Counted from the stretch's first letter, positions 9,639 to 18,305 are shown. The stretch: DNA of 64,000 bases from Alcaligenes sp. SORT26 (GCF_017377875.1 NZ_CP070975.1:3596001-3660000), one strand, 5' to 3'. Notes: generated by a model from the letters alone, not told the origin. Made by a program: numbers and translations.

Positions 9639-11912
9639 ATGAAGTTTCGTTTTCCTATCGTCATCATCGACGAAGACTACCGTTCCGAAAATACGTCAGG
9701 CCTGGGCATTCGAGCCCTGGCCTCGGCGATAGAGGCCGAAGGCGTAGAGGTTCTCGGGGTCACCAGCTATGGTGACCTTAGTTCTTTTGCGCAACAGCAA
9801 AGCCGCGCGAGCGCCTTCATTTTGTCGATTGATGATGAGGAATTCGATGTGGATTCCCCGGAGGATGTCGCCAATGCGATCAAGAACCTGCGCTCCTTTA
9901 TTGGCGAGCTGCGGTTCCGCAACGAGGACATCCCCATCTACCTGTACGGCGAGACGCGCACCTCGCAGCATATCCCCAACGATATTCTGCGCGAGCTGCA
10001 CGGCTTCATTCACATGTTCGAGGACACGCCGGAGTTCGTGGCGCGTCACATCATCCGTGAAGCGCGCTCCTATCTGGAAAGCTTGTCGCCACCGTTTTTC
10101 CGCGAGTTGGTCAAATACGCGTCTGATGGTTCCTACTCCTGGCACTGCCCAGGGCACTCGGGTGGCGTTGCCTTCCTGAAAAGCCCGGTAGGGCAGATGT
10201 TTCACCAGTTTTTTGGTGAAAACATGCTGCGCGCTGACGTTTGTAATGCGGTCGATGAACTGGGCCAGTTGCTGGACCATACCGGCCCGGTGGCCGAGGC
10301 CGAGCGTAACGCTGCCCGCATCTTCCATGCCGACCACTGCTTTTTTGTGACTAACGGCACGTCCACCTCCAACAAGATCGTCTGGCATGCCAACGTGGCC
10401 AATAACGACGTAGTGGTGGTGGACCGTAACTGTCATAAATCGATTCTGCACGCCATCACCATGACGGGTGCTATCCCTGTGTTTCTGCGCCCCACGCGTA
10501 ACCACCTGGGCATTATTGGTCCCATTCCACAAGACGAGTTCTTGCCGGAAAACATTGCGCGCAAGATCGAGGCCAATCCCTTTGCCAGCAAGGCCAAGAA
10601 CAAGAAACCCCGTATTTTGACGCTGACGCAAAGCACGTACGACGGCGTCATCTACAACGTGGAAATGATCAAGGAAACCTTGGATTCCAAAATCCCCACG
10701 CTGCACTTTGACGAAGCCTGGTTGCCGCATGCGGCCTTCCACGACTTCTATCACGACATGCACGCCATTGGTGCGGATCGTCCGCGCACCAAAGACACCA
10801 TGATTTACGCCACACACTCCACGCACAAAATGCTGGCTGGCTTGTCGCAGGCGTCTCAGATTACGGTGCAGGATGCGGAAAACCGTCCGCTGGACCGTAA
10901 CGTATTCAACGAAGCCTATCTGATGCACACCAGCACCAGCCCGCAGTACGCGATTATTGCGTCCTGTGATGTGGCAGCGGCCATGATGGAGCCGCCTGGT
11001 GGCACCGCCCTGGTCGAGGAAAGCATTTGCGAGGCCATGGACTTCCGTCGCGCCATGCGCAAGGTGTCCAAGGAGTACGGCGAAAGCGATTGGTGGTTCA
11101 AGGTCTGGGGCCCGGACAATCTGCCTGACGAAGGCATAGGCGAGCGCGACGACTGGATTCTGCGCTCCGATGCGGAATGGCACGGCTTTGGCAAGCTGTC
11201 GACCAACTTCAACATGCTGGACCCGGTCAAAGCCACGGTAGTGACTCCCGGCCTGGATATTTCCGGCACCTTTGCCGAGCAGGGCATTCCCGCCGCTCTG
11301 GTCTCCAAGTATCTGGCCGAGCACGGCGTGGTGGTCGAGAAAACCGGTCTGTATTCCTTCTTTATTCTGTTCACCATTGGCATCACCAAGGGGCGCTGGA
11401 ACACCTTGCTGACCGCCTTGCAGCAGTTCAAGGACGATTACGACCGTAACCAGCCCATGTGGCGCATCTTGCCGGACTTCTGCAAGACCCAGCCTACGTA
11501 TGAACGTATGGGCTTGCGTGATCTGTGTCAGCAAATTCACCAGGCTTACCGCAAGTACGATCTGGCCCGCCTGACTACCGAGGTTTACCTGAGCGACATG
11601 ATTCCCGCTCTGAAGCCTTCGGACGCCTATGCCAAGATGGCGCACGGCGATATCGAGCGTGTTGGTATTGACGAGCTGGAAGGCCGCGTAACCGGCGTGT
11701 TGCTGACCCCTTACCCTCCCGGCATTCCTTTGCTGATTCCTGGCGAACGCTTTAACTCGCGCATTGTGGAGTACCTGCAATTTGCGCGTGAGTTCAATGC
11801 CCGCTTCCCTGGCTTTGAAACCTATGTGCATGGACTGGCTCAGGATATTGGCCCCGATGGACTGCCGCGCTACTACGTAGACTGCGTGCTTGAGTCCGAG
11901 ACAAACGAGTAA
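9639..11912 (+). CDS. AdiA-like arginine/lysine/ornithine decarboxylase
   Basis: PLP-dependent fold-type I basic amino acid decarboxylase of 757 aa, the length of the inducible decarboxylases. It has an N-terminal wing (flavodoxin-like) domain to about residue 130. The core contains WHCPGHSGG, TNGTSTSNK, VDRNCHKS and the PLP lysine in THSTHKMLAGLSQASQ (K397). Resemblance is closest to arginine decarboxylase AdiA, but substrate cannot be fixed from sequence alone. No amino acid/amine antiporter is adjacent, which is unusual for an acid-resistance system, so a role in polyamine synthesis is possible. It sits 9 bp after dcd and 6 bp before a flavoprotein gene. Confidence 0.9.
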   Translation: MKFRFPIVIIDEDYRSENTSGLGIRALASAIEAEGVEVLGVTSYGDLSSFAQQQSRASAFILSIDDEEFDVDSPEDVANAIKNLRSFIGELRFRNEDIPIYLYGETRTSQHIPNDILRELHGFIHMFEDTPEFVARHIIREARSYLESLSPPFFRELVKYASDGSYSWHCPGHSGGVAFLKSPVGQMFHQFFGENMLRADVCNAVDELGQLLDHTGPVAEAERNAARIFHADHCFFVTNGTSTSNKIVWHANVANNDVVVVDRNCHKSILHAITMTGAIPVFLRPTRNHLGIIGPIPQDEFLPENIARKIEANPFASKAKNKKPRILTLTQSTYDGVIYNVEMIKETLDSKIPTLHFDEAWLPHAAFHDFYHDMHAIGADRPRTKDTMIYATHSTHKMLAGLSQASQITVQDAENRPLDRNVFNEAYLMHTSTSPQYAIIASCDVAAAMMEPPGGTALVEESICEAMDFRRAMRKVSKEYGESDWWFKVWGPDNLPDEGIGERDDWILRSDAEWHGFGKLSTNFNMLDPVKATVVTPGLDISGTFAEQGIPAALVSKYLAEHGVVVEKTGLYSFFILFTIGITKGRWNTLLTALQQFKDDYDRNQPMWRILPDFCKTQPTYERMGLRDLCQQIHQAYRKYDLARLTTEVYLSDMIPALKPSDAYAKMAHGDIERVGIDELEGRVTGVLLTPYPPGIPLLIPGERFNSRIVEYLQFAREFNARFPGFETYVHGLAQDIGPDGLPRYYVDCVLESETNE

Positions 11913-11918
11913 ACCCGC

Positions 11919-13148
11919 GTGACCCCTATTTTTGATGTTGCCGTCATCGGCGCAGGTGCGGCCGGTATGATGGCCGCCAGTATCGCAGGCCAACGTGGCC
12001 TGCGAGTGGTATTGATTGACCATGCTGAAAAGCTGGGCGAGAAAATTCGTATTTCCGGGGGAGGGCGCTGCAACTTCACCAATACGGGGACTTCGCCCGA
12101 GAATTTTCTGTCCAAGAATCCGCATTTCTGCCGTTCGGCTCTGGCCGCTTATACGCCGCAGGATTTTCTGCAATTGGTGCGTGACTATCGCATCGGTTTT
12201 CATGAAAAACATAAAGGCCAGTTGTTCTGTGATGACTCCAGCGAGTCCATCATCCAGATGCTGCGTCAGGAGTGTTTGAAAGGGCAGGTGTCCTGGCGTA
12301 TGCCGTGTTCGGTGCAGTCCATAGGCCGTAGCGAAGAGGGTTTTGTGCTGCGCACCAGTCAGGGCGATCTGAATGCCTTGCAGGTGGTTGTCGCGACTGG
12401 CGGCATGGCGATTCCGCAACTGGGTTCCACGGACTATGCCTTGCGCGTGGCGCGTCACTTCGGTCTGAAAGTGATCGAACCGCATCCGGCTCTGGTGCCT
12501 TTGACCTTTGACGGTCGGGACTGGAAACCATTCTCTGCCTTGAGCGGCATGGCTTTGGAAGTAGAGGTCAGCACGGGGCAGGGCAAGCAACGCCAGGCTT
12601 TTCTGGAAGATCTGCTGTTCACACACCGCGGCTTGTCCGGGCCAGGCATCTTGCAGATTTCCAGCTACTGGCAGTCGGGCGAGACCATTAGTGTGGACCT
12701 GGCTCCCGGTCAGGACATCGCCCAGCAGTTACTGGATTTGAAGGCGGGTAGCCGCCAGCAGTTGCTCACCGTCTTGTCGACCTTGTGGCCGCGCCGTCTG
12801 GTCGAGCAATGGCTGGATACCTCGGACTTGTTGCCTAAAGGTGTGGGGCAGCAACGTCTGGCCGACTTGCCGGACCGCGTATTGCGTGCGGTAGGGCAGG
12901 TGATTAACTCCTGGGAGTTGAAACCTAGCGGCACGGCAGGCTATAAAAAGGCGGAAGTGATGAGCGGCGGCGTGGATACACGCGAGCTGAATCAAAAAAG
13001 CATGGAAGCACGTAAAGTACCTGGTCTGTTCTTTATCGGCGAAGCGGTGGATGTCACCGGCTGGTTGGGCGGGTATAACTTCCAGTGGGCCTGGGCATCG
13101 GCAGCCGCATGTGCCCGTGCACTGAAGACGCAGGCGGAAAAAACTTAA
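11919..13148 (+). CDS. HI0933/YhiN-family FAD-dependent oxidoreductase
   Basis: Flavoprotein of the BaiN/RdsA-like HI0933 family; its physiological substrate is not established. The Rossmann motif GAGAAGMMAASIAGQRG lies at the N-terminus, followed by the family signature KIRISGGGRCNFTN. The C-terminal second FAD-contact region reads GEAVDVTGWLGGYNFQWAW. Length 409 aa is typical. A GTG start at 11919 is chosen because it begins 6 bp after the decarboxylase stop and directly before the beta strand of the Rossmann fold. Confidence 0.92.
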   Translation: MTPIFDVAVIGAGAAGMMAASIAGQRGLRVVLIDHAEKLGEKIRISGGGRCNFTNTGTSPENFLSKNPHFCRSALAAYTPQDFLQLVRDYRIGFHEKHKGQLFCDDSSESIIQMLRQECLKGQVSWRMPCSVQSIGRSEEGFVLRTSQGDLNALQVVVATGGMAIPQLGSTDYALRVARHFGLKVIEPHPALVPLTFDGRDWKPFSALSGMALEVEVSTGQGKQRQAFLEDLLFTHRGLSGPGILQISSYWQSGETISVDLAPGQDIAQQLLDLKAGSRQQLLTVLSTLWPRRLVEQWLDTSDLLPKGVGQQRLADLPDRVLRAVGQVINSWELKPSGTAGYKKAEVMSGGVDTRELNQKSMEARKVPGLFFIGEAVDVTGWLGGYNFQWAWASAAACARALKTQAEKT

Positions 13149-13234
13149 GTAGAAGGGCAGAAACGGCCTGTGCCGGTTTCGGCTATCGTTTCTGAATTCA
13201 ACAGGATTGTGAGCTGGTCAGTCAGGGAGGCGAT

Positions 13235-13609
13235 ATGCAGCTACCAGAGGATAGAAAGTACGTAGTAAGCCACGAGTGGGCCAAGGACGAAGGCGGTGTA
13301 GTGCTGGTTGGCATTACCGACTTTGCTCAGGACCAGTTGGGTGATTTGGTGTTTGTGGGTGACTTCAAGCCGGGCACGCGTCTGGCTGCGGGTGAGACGG
13401 CGGGTGTTGTGGAGTCGGTGAAGGCCGCTTCCGATATTTACGCACCTGTCTCTGGCGAGGTGGTGGAGTTCAATCAGGCTTTGTCTGATGCGCCACATCT
13501 ATTGAATGACGCGCCGTTTGATACCTGGATTTTCAAGCTCAAGGCGGACAATCCGGCTGACCTGCAAGGTTTGCTGGATGGCCCGGCGTATGCTGCGGTG
13601 GCTGAGTAA
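13235..13609 (+). CDS. gcvH: Glycine cleavage system H protein (orphan)
   Basis: Small lipoyl carrier protein (124 aa) that shuttles the aminomethyl group between glycine cleavage enzymes. The lipoylation site is K63 in GVVESVKAASDIYAPVSGEV, and the C-terminal segment keeps the usual H-protein shape. A good Shine-Dalgarno (AGGGAGG) lies 5-6 bases before the ATG. No gcvT, gcvP or lipoyl ligase gene is next to it, so it may serve a glycine cleavage system encoded elsewhere or act as a lipoyl relay. It is followed by a strong terminator. Confidence 0.93.
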   Translation: MQLPEDRKYVVSHEWAKDEGGVVLVGITDFAQDQLGDLVFVGDFKPGTRLAAGETAGVVESVKAASDIYAPVSGEVVEFNQALSDAPHLLNDAPFDTWIFKLKADNPADLQGLLDGPAYAAVAE

Positions 13610-13672
13610 GTTCAGCTACTGAGTTAGCAAGAATAGACCTTGGCTCTGCCTGATCCAGGCGGGTTGATCGTT

Positions 13673-13715
13673 AAAAAGGCCTGAATCCGATTTCACGGAT
13701 TCAGGCCTTTTTTTT
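13673..13715. terminator. Bidirectional rho-independent terminator
   Basis: A 17-bp A/T-flanked stem (arms 13673-13689 and 13696-13712, core GGCCTGAATCCG) with a 6-nt loop and a T-run. It lies between the convergent gcvH and folA genes and has A-runs on one side and T-runs on the other. Confidence 0.93.
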
Positions 13716-13800
13716 GGTTTCGAGCGCACGCTTTTGAGCTTGGAGCAGGGGCAGGCGGCTGCTTGAAACAAGCGCCTGGTTCCTCGTCAGAAAACCTGAA

Positions 13801-14295
13801 TCAAGTGCGGCGACGATACGTCACGTAATCGTAAGTGAAGCCGTTTTCTTCGGGCTGGGGCAGGCGCTCAACTTCTTCCCATTCGCCAGCAGGCAGTTCT
13901 GGAAAGAAAGTATCACCGTCCACTTCAGCCTTGATCTCGGTCGCAATCAGTTCCTGAGCCACAGGCAAAGCCAGCCGGAACAGTTGTTCCCCACCAATCA
14001 CGCAAGCGGTCTCAAAGCCTGGGCAGGCTGCCAGGGCATCGTCCAGATTACTGAAAACCTGCGCACCTTCAGCCTGGTAGTCCGTATTGCGGCTGATCAC
14101 CAGATTCGGGCGACCGGGCAAAGGGCGACCCAGGGACTCCCAGGTCTTGCGACCCATGATGATGGGCAAACCCATGGTCACACGTTTGAAGTGTTGCAGG
14201 TCAGAAGGCAGACGCCAGGGCAGGTCGTTATCCTTGCCTATGCAGCGATTGGCCGCATAGGCAACGACTAGACGGATGAATGGGGTAGAACTCAT
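13801..14295 (-). CDS. folA: Dihydrofolate reductase
   Basis: NADPH-dependent reduction of dihydrofolate to tetrahydrofolate; 164 aa is standard. Visible motifs are the N-terminal [23 protein letters not shown] with the catalytic Asp, the cofactor-binding [12 protein letters not shown], and [14 protein letters not shown]. The start ATG overlaps the thyA stop (ATGA), giving a thyA-folA coupled pair. The dihydrofolate made by ThyA is therefore recycled by its neighbour. Confidence 0.97.
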   Translation of the reverse strand: MSSTPFIRLVVAYAANRCIGKDNDLPWRLPSDLQHFKRVTMGLPIIMGRKTWESLGRPLPGRPNLVISRNTDYQAEGAQVFSNLDDALAACPGFETACVIGGEQLFRLALPVAQELIATEIKAEVDGDTFFPELPAGEWEEVERLPQPEENGFTYDYVTYRRRT

Positions 14296-15092
14296 ACGGC
14301 AACAGGCGCCTTGATGTGGGGATGAGGATCGTAGTCGGTGATTTCGAAGTCTTCGTACTCGTAATCAAACAGACTGGCGGGTTTGCGCTTGATCGTCAGC
14401 TTGGGGTAGGGGCGTGGCTCACGCGATAACTGCAATTCGGCTTGCTCGAAGTGGTTGGAATACAGGTGGCAGTCGCCGCCTGTCCAGATGAAGTCGCCCA
14501 CTTCCAGATCGCATTGCTGGGCCATCATGTGCGTCAGCAGAGCGTAGCTGGCGATATTGAAGGGCACACCCAGGAAGATATCCGCACTGCGCTGGTAAAG
14601 CTGGCAGGACAGCTTGCCATCGGCCACATAGAACTGGAACAGGGCGTGGCAAGGGGGCAGGGCCATCTGGCCGACATCCGCCACGTTCCAGGCCGACACG
14701 ATAAGGCGGCGCGAATCGGGGTTCTTGCGAATCTGCTCTACCAACTGGCTGATCTGGTCGATGTGACGGCCATCGGGCGTGGGCCAGGAGCGCCATTGCA
14801 CGCCGTAGACCGGGCCCAGATTGCCGTTCTCGTCCGCCCATTCGTCCCAGATGGAGACGCCGCGCTCTTGCAGCCAACGTACATTGGACTCGCCACGCAA
14901 GAACCACAGCAGCTCAATAAAGATACTGCGGGTGTGCAGCTTCTTGGTTGTGATCAGCGGAAAACCCTGCGACAGATCGAAGCGCATTTGATGACCAAAT
15001 ACCGAGTTCGTGCCGGTACCGGTGCGATCCCCTTTGGGAGTGCCTTGGGTGTAGACCAGGCGCAGCAGGTCTTCGTAGGGATAGAGGGACAT
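14292..15092 (-). CDS. thyA: Thymidylate synthase
   Basis: Methylates dUMP to dTMP with methylenetetrahydrofolate. The 266-aa reading starts [20 protein letters not shown], matching family N-termini. A longer in-frame reading to 15203 would add a Ser/Arg/Pro-rich extension lying inside the upstream OsmC gene and is rejected. Motifs: KGDRTGTGT near the N-terminus, the phosphate-binding [11 protein letters not shown], the nucleophile in [11 protein letters not shown], and [20 protein letters not shown]. It starts 7 bp after the OsmC-like gene and overlaps folA. Confidence 0.97.
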   Translation of the reverse strand: MSLYPYEDLLRLVYTQGTPKGDRTGTGTNSVFGHQMRFDLSQGFPLITTKKLHTRSIFIELLWFLRGESNVRWLQERGVSIWDEWADENGNLGPVYGVQWRSWPTPDGRHIDQISQLVEQIRKNPDSRRLIVSAWNVADVGQMALPPCHALFQFYVADGKLSCQLYQRSADIFLGVPFNIASYALLTHMMAQQCDLEVGDFIWTGGDCHLYSNHFEQAELQLSREPRPYPKLTIKRKPASLFDYEYEDFEITDYDPHPHIKAPVAV

Positions 15093-15099
15093 GGGGGCC

Positions 15100-15522
15100 T
15101 CAGGCTTGCTGAATGTCGACGGAATAGGTGATCTCGGCAGTTTTGCCCAGCATGGCCGACGCGGAGCAGTACTTGTCGTGCGACAGTTGTACGGCGCGCT
15201 CAACGGCTGCCTGGGGCAGATCTTTGCCGGTCACCACAAAAGTGAAGTGAATCTTGGTGAAGACTTTAGGGTCGGTGTCGGCGCGTTCGGCCGTCAGTTT
15301 GACCTGGCAGCCCGTAATATCGTGACGGCCGCGTTTCAGGATCAGCACCACGTCATAAGCTGCGCAGCCACCCGCGCCGGTCAGCAGCATTTCCATGGGG
15401 CGTGGGGCCAGATTATTGCCGCCGCCTTCGGGTGCACCGTCCATGGCCGTCACATGACCACTGCCTGTACGGGCAACGAACAACATTCCGTCTTTGCCGC
15501 CCCAGTCGATTGTGCATTCCAT
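15100..15522 (-). CDS. OsmC/Ohr-family peroxidase-like protein
   Basis: OsmC-fold protein of 140 aa, probably a thiol-dependent peroxidase or an OsmC-like protein of the YhfA type. Two conserved cysteines lie in [11 protein letters not shown] and [11 protein letters not shown], the positions used for catalysis in the family. The ATG at 15520-15522 has a clear Shine-Dalgarno (AAAGGA) about 6 bases upstream, so the 10-residue longer reading is not preferred. First gene of an apparent OsmC-thyA-folA unit. Confidence 0.88.
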   Translation of the reverse strand: MECTIDWGGKDGMLFVARTGSGHVTAMDGAPEGGGNNLAPRPMEMLLTGAGGCAAYDVVLILKRGRHDITGCQVKLTAERADTDPKVFTKIHFTFVVTGKDLPQAAVERAVQLSHDKYCSASAMLGKTAEITYSVDIQQA

Positions 15523-15762
15523 ATGAATTCCTTTGTTTGCAGTGCGAGCCAAGACTCGTCAGTAGATTGATAGTCGTGATTGTACTTTTTGATGGGGGCT
15601 GTGTCGCGCCCGCGTACCGTATAAGAAATTCCATATAGACAAATCGGAGTAGAACCCTGCTCTTTGTAAGATTTAGACTGGTTTTGTTGATTGTCCTAGG
15701 ATAAACTTCGGAACGGTACACGGCATTTTGAAACAGATATGTCACACGGGTTTACCCGCGCC

Positions 15763-15768
15763 TATAAT
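15763..15768 (+). promoter_or_regulatory. Candidate -10 box for the oxidase operon
   Basis: Perfect TATAAT about 230 bp upstream of ccoN. The -35 region (ATGTCA-like, about 17 bp upstream) is weak, so an activator would be needed. Assignment is by sequence only. Confidence 0.4.
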
Positions 15769-15899
15769 GTCTGTCGCCCCTATACCAAAAAATGTCGTGC
15801 CCGTATTTGTTCTTTCTCAATAAACCCTGCTTTCCATGGGGGCTTTATTCAGACGTAACAAGCGGGTGTTTTAACATGACGGCTCTCGCGACCTAGGCA

Positions 15900-15971
15900 G
15901 TCGCAGATTTTTTGCGTCCATGCTCTTTCGATCTGCGACGCGTCAAGGTGCCGCCGAGCTGCTTGGCAGCT
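15900..15971 (+). promoter_or_regulatory. Two hairpins in the ccoN leader
   Basis: A perfect 9-bp inverted repeat (15900-15908 with 15931-15939, 22-nt loop) and a 6-bp hairpin with a 3-nt loop (15957-15971) follow a tiny frame encoding MTALAT. The arrangement resembles a leader that could modulate translation or mRNA stability. The function is inferred. Confidence 0.45.
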
Positions 15972-15996
15972 TCACATTAACCAGGCCTGGATCATT

Positions 15997-17652
15997 GTGA
16001 ATACCGTTTCAATACTGCTACTAGCTTTCATATTGTCCGTTACAGGACTCTTTGTTTTCATCTGGTCGTTACGCCGTAACTTCTTTGACCACAGCCCCGC
16101 CGCTTCGCGAGAAATCTTCTCCAAAGGCGAAATCGGGCAGGTAGATGACCCCTCCGCCACCCCTGAACAACGTCAGGCACTTCAAGAAGAAATGGGTCGC
16201 AAGACAATTTCTGCTGAAGATCGTCAGGCGCTGAGCCTTGAATTGGCAGAACGCGTGGAAGCTGACCGCTCCTCCGCCAAGGTCACGTTCATTTTGCTGG
16301 CCTGTTCGGTCTTGTGGCTGATTTTCGCCTCGACAGCAGGTCTGATCAGCTCGATCAAGCTGCACGATCCCGAATTCTTGACGCAACACGCCTGGATGAC
16401 GTTTGGTCGCATGCGTACGCTGCACCTGAACGGTGTGGCTTATGGCTGGGCGCCAATGGCCGCTTTCGGCGTTGCCATGTGGATGCTGCCTCGTCTGCTC
16501 AAGACTCCCCTGATCGGTGCGCGTTATGCCATCGCTGGTGGGATCCTGTGGAACATCGGTCTGGCTATCGGTCTGACATGTATCGCGATGGGTATCACCG
16601 ACGGGATGGAATGGCTGGAAATGCCTTGGCAGGTTGATATCCTGATGGTTATTGGTGGTGCTTTGGCTGCCTTGCCATTGGTCTTCACCTTGCAGAACCG
16701 TCGTGCTCACCACCTGTATGTGTCGGTGTGGTACATGGGCGCTGCGTTGTTCTGGTTCCCCATCCTGTTCCTGGTCGGTAACCTGCCTGCCGTACACGTG
16801 GGTGTTGAACAAGCAACCATGAACTGGTGGTTTGGCCACAACGTGCTGGGTCTGTTCTACACCCCTATGGCTCTGGCCTCGGTGTACTACTTCCTGCCCA
16901 AGATCATTGGTCAGCCTATCAGTTCCTACAACCTGTCTCTGGTGGGTTTCTGGGGTCTGGCATTTTTCTACGGTCAGGTCGGTGGTCACCACCTGGTCGG
17001 CGGTCCGGTGCCGCAGTGGATGGTTACTCTGTCCATCGTGCAAAGCATGATGATGATCATCCCTGTGCTGGCTTTCTCGATTAACCAGCACTACACCATG
17101 AAGGGTCACTTCCGTACCCTGATTCACTCGCCCACCCTGCGCTTTATCGTGCTGGGCGGCATGATGTACACCGTCAGCTCCATTCAAGGTTCTTTTGAAG
17201 CGCTGCGCAGCATCAACACGATTACCCACTTCACGCACTTCACGGTTGCCCACGCCCACATCGGCTTGTACGGCTTCTTTACCATCGTGATGTTCGGTGC
17301 CATCTACTACGTGATGCCTCGCGTCATGTCCTGGGAATGGCCTTACCCCAAACTGATCTCCCTGCACTTCTGGCTGGTTGTGGTTGGTTTCTCCATTTAC
17401 GCCATTGGTCTGAGTATTGGCGGCTGGCTGCAAGGTCTGGCCATGCTGGATCCCGCTAAAACCTTCATGGAATCGGTGTTTGTCACGATGCCGTACCTGA
17501 AGTCGCGCTCTGTCGGTGGTGGTTTGATGACTCTGGGTCACCTTGTGTTTGCCTTCCACTTTGTGGCAATGGCTTTGCGCTATGGCAGCCGTCGTATTGG
17601 TCCAGCCCTGTTTCACCAGCGCTCGGCAACTCGCAATGTAGTGGAGGCATGA
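15997..17652 (+). CDS. ccoN: cbb3-type cytochrome oxidase subunit I with CcoS-like N-terminal extension
   Basis: Catalytic haem-copper oxidase subunit in the inner membrane (551 aa, about 75 longer than usual CcoN). Ligands are readable: H143 (haem b), H281 in WWFGHNVLGLFYTP and H331/H332 in YGQVGGHH (CuB), Y325 (cross-linked Tyr of C-type oxidases), H419 (haem b3) and H421 (haem b). The spacing 281-325-331/332-419-421 fits the C-family pattern. Residues 1-45 (one TM helix, then FIWSLRRNFFD...A..REIF) resemble the assembly protein CcoS, followed by a charged linker (about 46-93). The start is GTG; the Shine-Dalgarno is weak. A NorB reading is excluded by the Tyr/His-His pattern. Confidence 0.9.
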   Translation: MNTVSILLLAFILSVTGLFVFIWSLRRNFFDHSPAASREIFSKGEIGQVDDPSATPEQRQALQEEMGRKTISAEDRQALSLELAERVEADRSSAKVTFILLACSVLWLIFASTAGLISSIKLHDPEFLTQHAWMTFGRMRTLHLNGVAYGWAPMAAFGVAMWMLPRLLKTPLIGARYAIAGGILWNIGLAIGLTCIAMGITDGMEWLEMPWQVDILMVIGGALAALPLVFTLQNRRAHHLYVSVWYMGAALFWFPILFLVGNLPAVHVGVEQATMNWWFGHNVLGLFYTPMALASVYYFLPKIIGQPISSYNLSLVGFWGLAFFYGQVGGHHLVGGPVPQWMVTLSIVQSMMMIIPVLAFSINQHYTMKGHFRTLIHSPTLRFIVLGGMMYTVSSIQGSFEALRSINTITHFTHFTVAHAHIGLYGFFTIVMFGAIYYVMPRVMSWEWPYPKLISLHFWLVVVGFSIYAIGLSIGGWLQGLAMLDPAKTFMESVFVTMPYLKSRSVGGGLMTLGHLVFAFHFVAMALRYGSRRIGPALFHQRSATRNVVEA

Positions 17653-17659
17653 TTTAGTC

Positions 17660-18250
17660 ATGGAAAGCGAATACAAACTATTGGGCGGCGCCATGGTGAC
17701 GCTGGCCCTGGCCACATCGGCTCTGGTCGTTGTCCCTTACCTGCAAGTTAAAAAGGTGGAGCCCTCTCCAGGGCTCAAGCCTTACACCGAGGTGGAGCTG
17801 CGCGGCCGTCAGCAATACATTGATATGGGCTGTGTCTACTGTCACTCGCAGCAGCCACGTAGCCAGAATCAGGCTCCTGACTTCCAGCGTGGCTGGGGTC
17901 GTGCGTCGGTAGCAGGCGATTACTTCTACGACACACCACACTTGCTCGGCACCATGCGTACTGGTCCTGACTTGCTCAATATTGGTGCTCGTCAGCCTAG
18001 TGTGGACTGGCATCTGGGTCACTTGTATCAGCCTCGTGCTTACACCCCTGGCAGCAATATGCCTTCGTACCCCTTCATGTTCGAGCTCAAGGACAAGGCA
18101 GAGGAAGGCGATAAGGTTGTTAACTTGCCGGGCGCCTTTGCTCCCGAAGGCAAGGTGGTTGTGGCCAAGCAAGAGGCCCTGGACCTGGTTCAATACCTGT
18201 TGGCGCTGGATCGTACGTATCCCGTATCGCCAGCCAGCGTTATCAAATAA
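17660..18250 (+). CDS. ccoO: cbb3-type oxidase monohaem subunit CcoO
   Basis: Membrane-anchored c-type cytochrome passing electrons to CcoN. An N-terminal TM helix (about residues 8-28) is followed by a single haem c site C58-V-Y-C61-H62, with a distal Met in GSNMPSYPF. Typical CcoO signatures ELRGRQQYIDMGCVYCHSQ and MRTGPDLLNIG are present. At 196 aa it is at the short end of the family. It starts 7 bp after ccoN. Confidence 0.94.
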   Translation: MESEYKLLGGAMVTLALATSALVVVPYLQVKKVEPSPGLKPYTEVELRGRQQYIDMGCVYCHSQQPRSQNQAPDFQRGWGRASVAGDYFYDTPHLLGTMRTGPDLLNIGARQPSVDWHLGHLYQPRAYTPGSNMPSYPFMFELKDKAEEGDKVVNLPGAFAPEGKVVVAKQEALDLVQYLLALDRTYPVSPASVIK

Positions 18251-18270
18251 ACAGGCATTGCTGAGCTAGC

Positions 18271-18291
18271 GCGCCCCGCACGGCGGGGCGC
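18271..18291 (+). promoter_or_regulatory. Strong G+C hairpin between ccoO and the cytochrome gene
   Basis: GCGCCCCGC and GCGGGGCGC form a perfect 9-bp stem around a 3-nt loop (ACG). It is followed by a Shine-Dalgarno-like GGAGAA and the next start at 18306. With no T-run it is not a classic terminator. It could protect the upstream mRNA or tune the ratio of subunits; this is inference. Confidence 0.6.
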
Positions 18292-18305
18292 CTCGGAGAA
18301 TTAGA

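Larger units (their letters stand above)
15523..15996. other. 474-bp divergent intergenic region and ccoN leader
   Basis: No full-length gene is seen here. The region separates the minus-strand OsmC-thyA-folA unit from the plus-strand oxidase operon. It holds a candidate -10 box (TATAAT, 15763-15768). A seven-codon frame ATG...TAG at 15875-15895 (MTALAT) follows. A 9-bp inverted repeat GTCGCAGAT/ATCTGCGAC (15900-15908 and 15931-15939) and a short hairpin AGCTGC-TTG-GCAGCT (15957-15971) lie just before the ccoN start. No complete FNR/Anr box (TTGAT-N4-ATCAA) was found; a half site TTGAT occurs near 15566. Confidence 0.6.

Noticed and set aside
9696-12626. A 976-codon open frame on the minus strand opposite the decarboxylase and flavoprotein
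   Set aside because: It is antisense to two clear genes, has no family motifs and low-complexity His/Gln/Arg composition typical of shadow frames.
14292-15203. An N-terminally extended thyA reading (303 aa)
   Set aside because: The extra residues lie inside the OsmC gene and do not resemble ThyA; the ATG at 15092 begins the family N-terminus.
15560-15580. FNR/Anr-type box for the oxidase operon
   Set aside because: Only the half site TTGAT is present; the second half ATCAA is absent.
15997-17652. Reading the haem-copper subunit as a nitric oxide reductase NorB
   Set aside because: Y325 and H331/H332 at C-type oxidase spacing and the following CcoO favour cbb3; NorB lacks that Tyr.
16069-17715. 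A 548-codon minus-strand open frame opposite ccoN
   Set aside because: His/Gln/Thr-rich composition with no motif; the plus strand encodes all ligands of CcoN.
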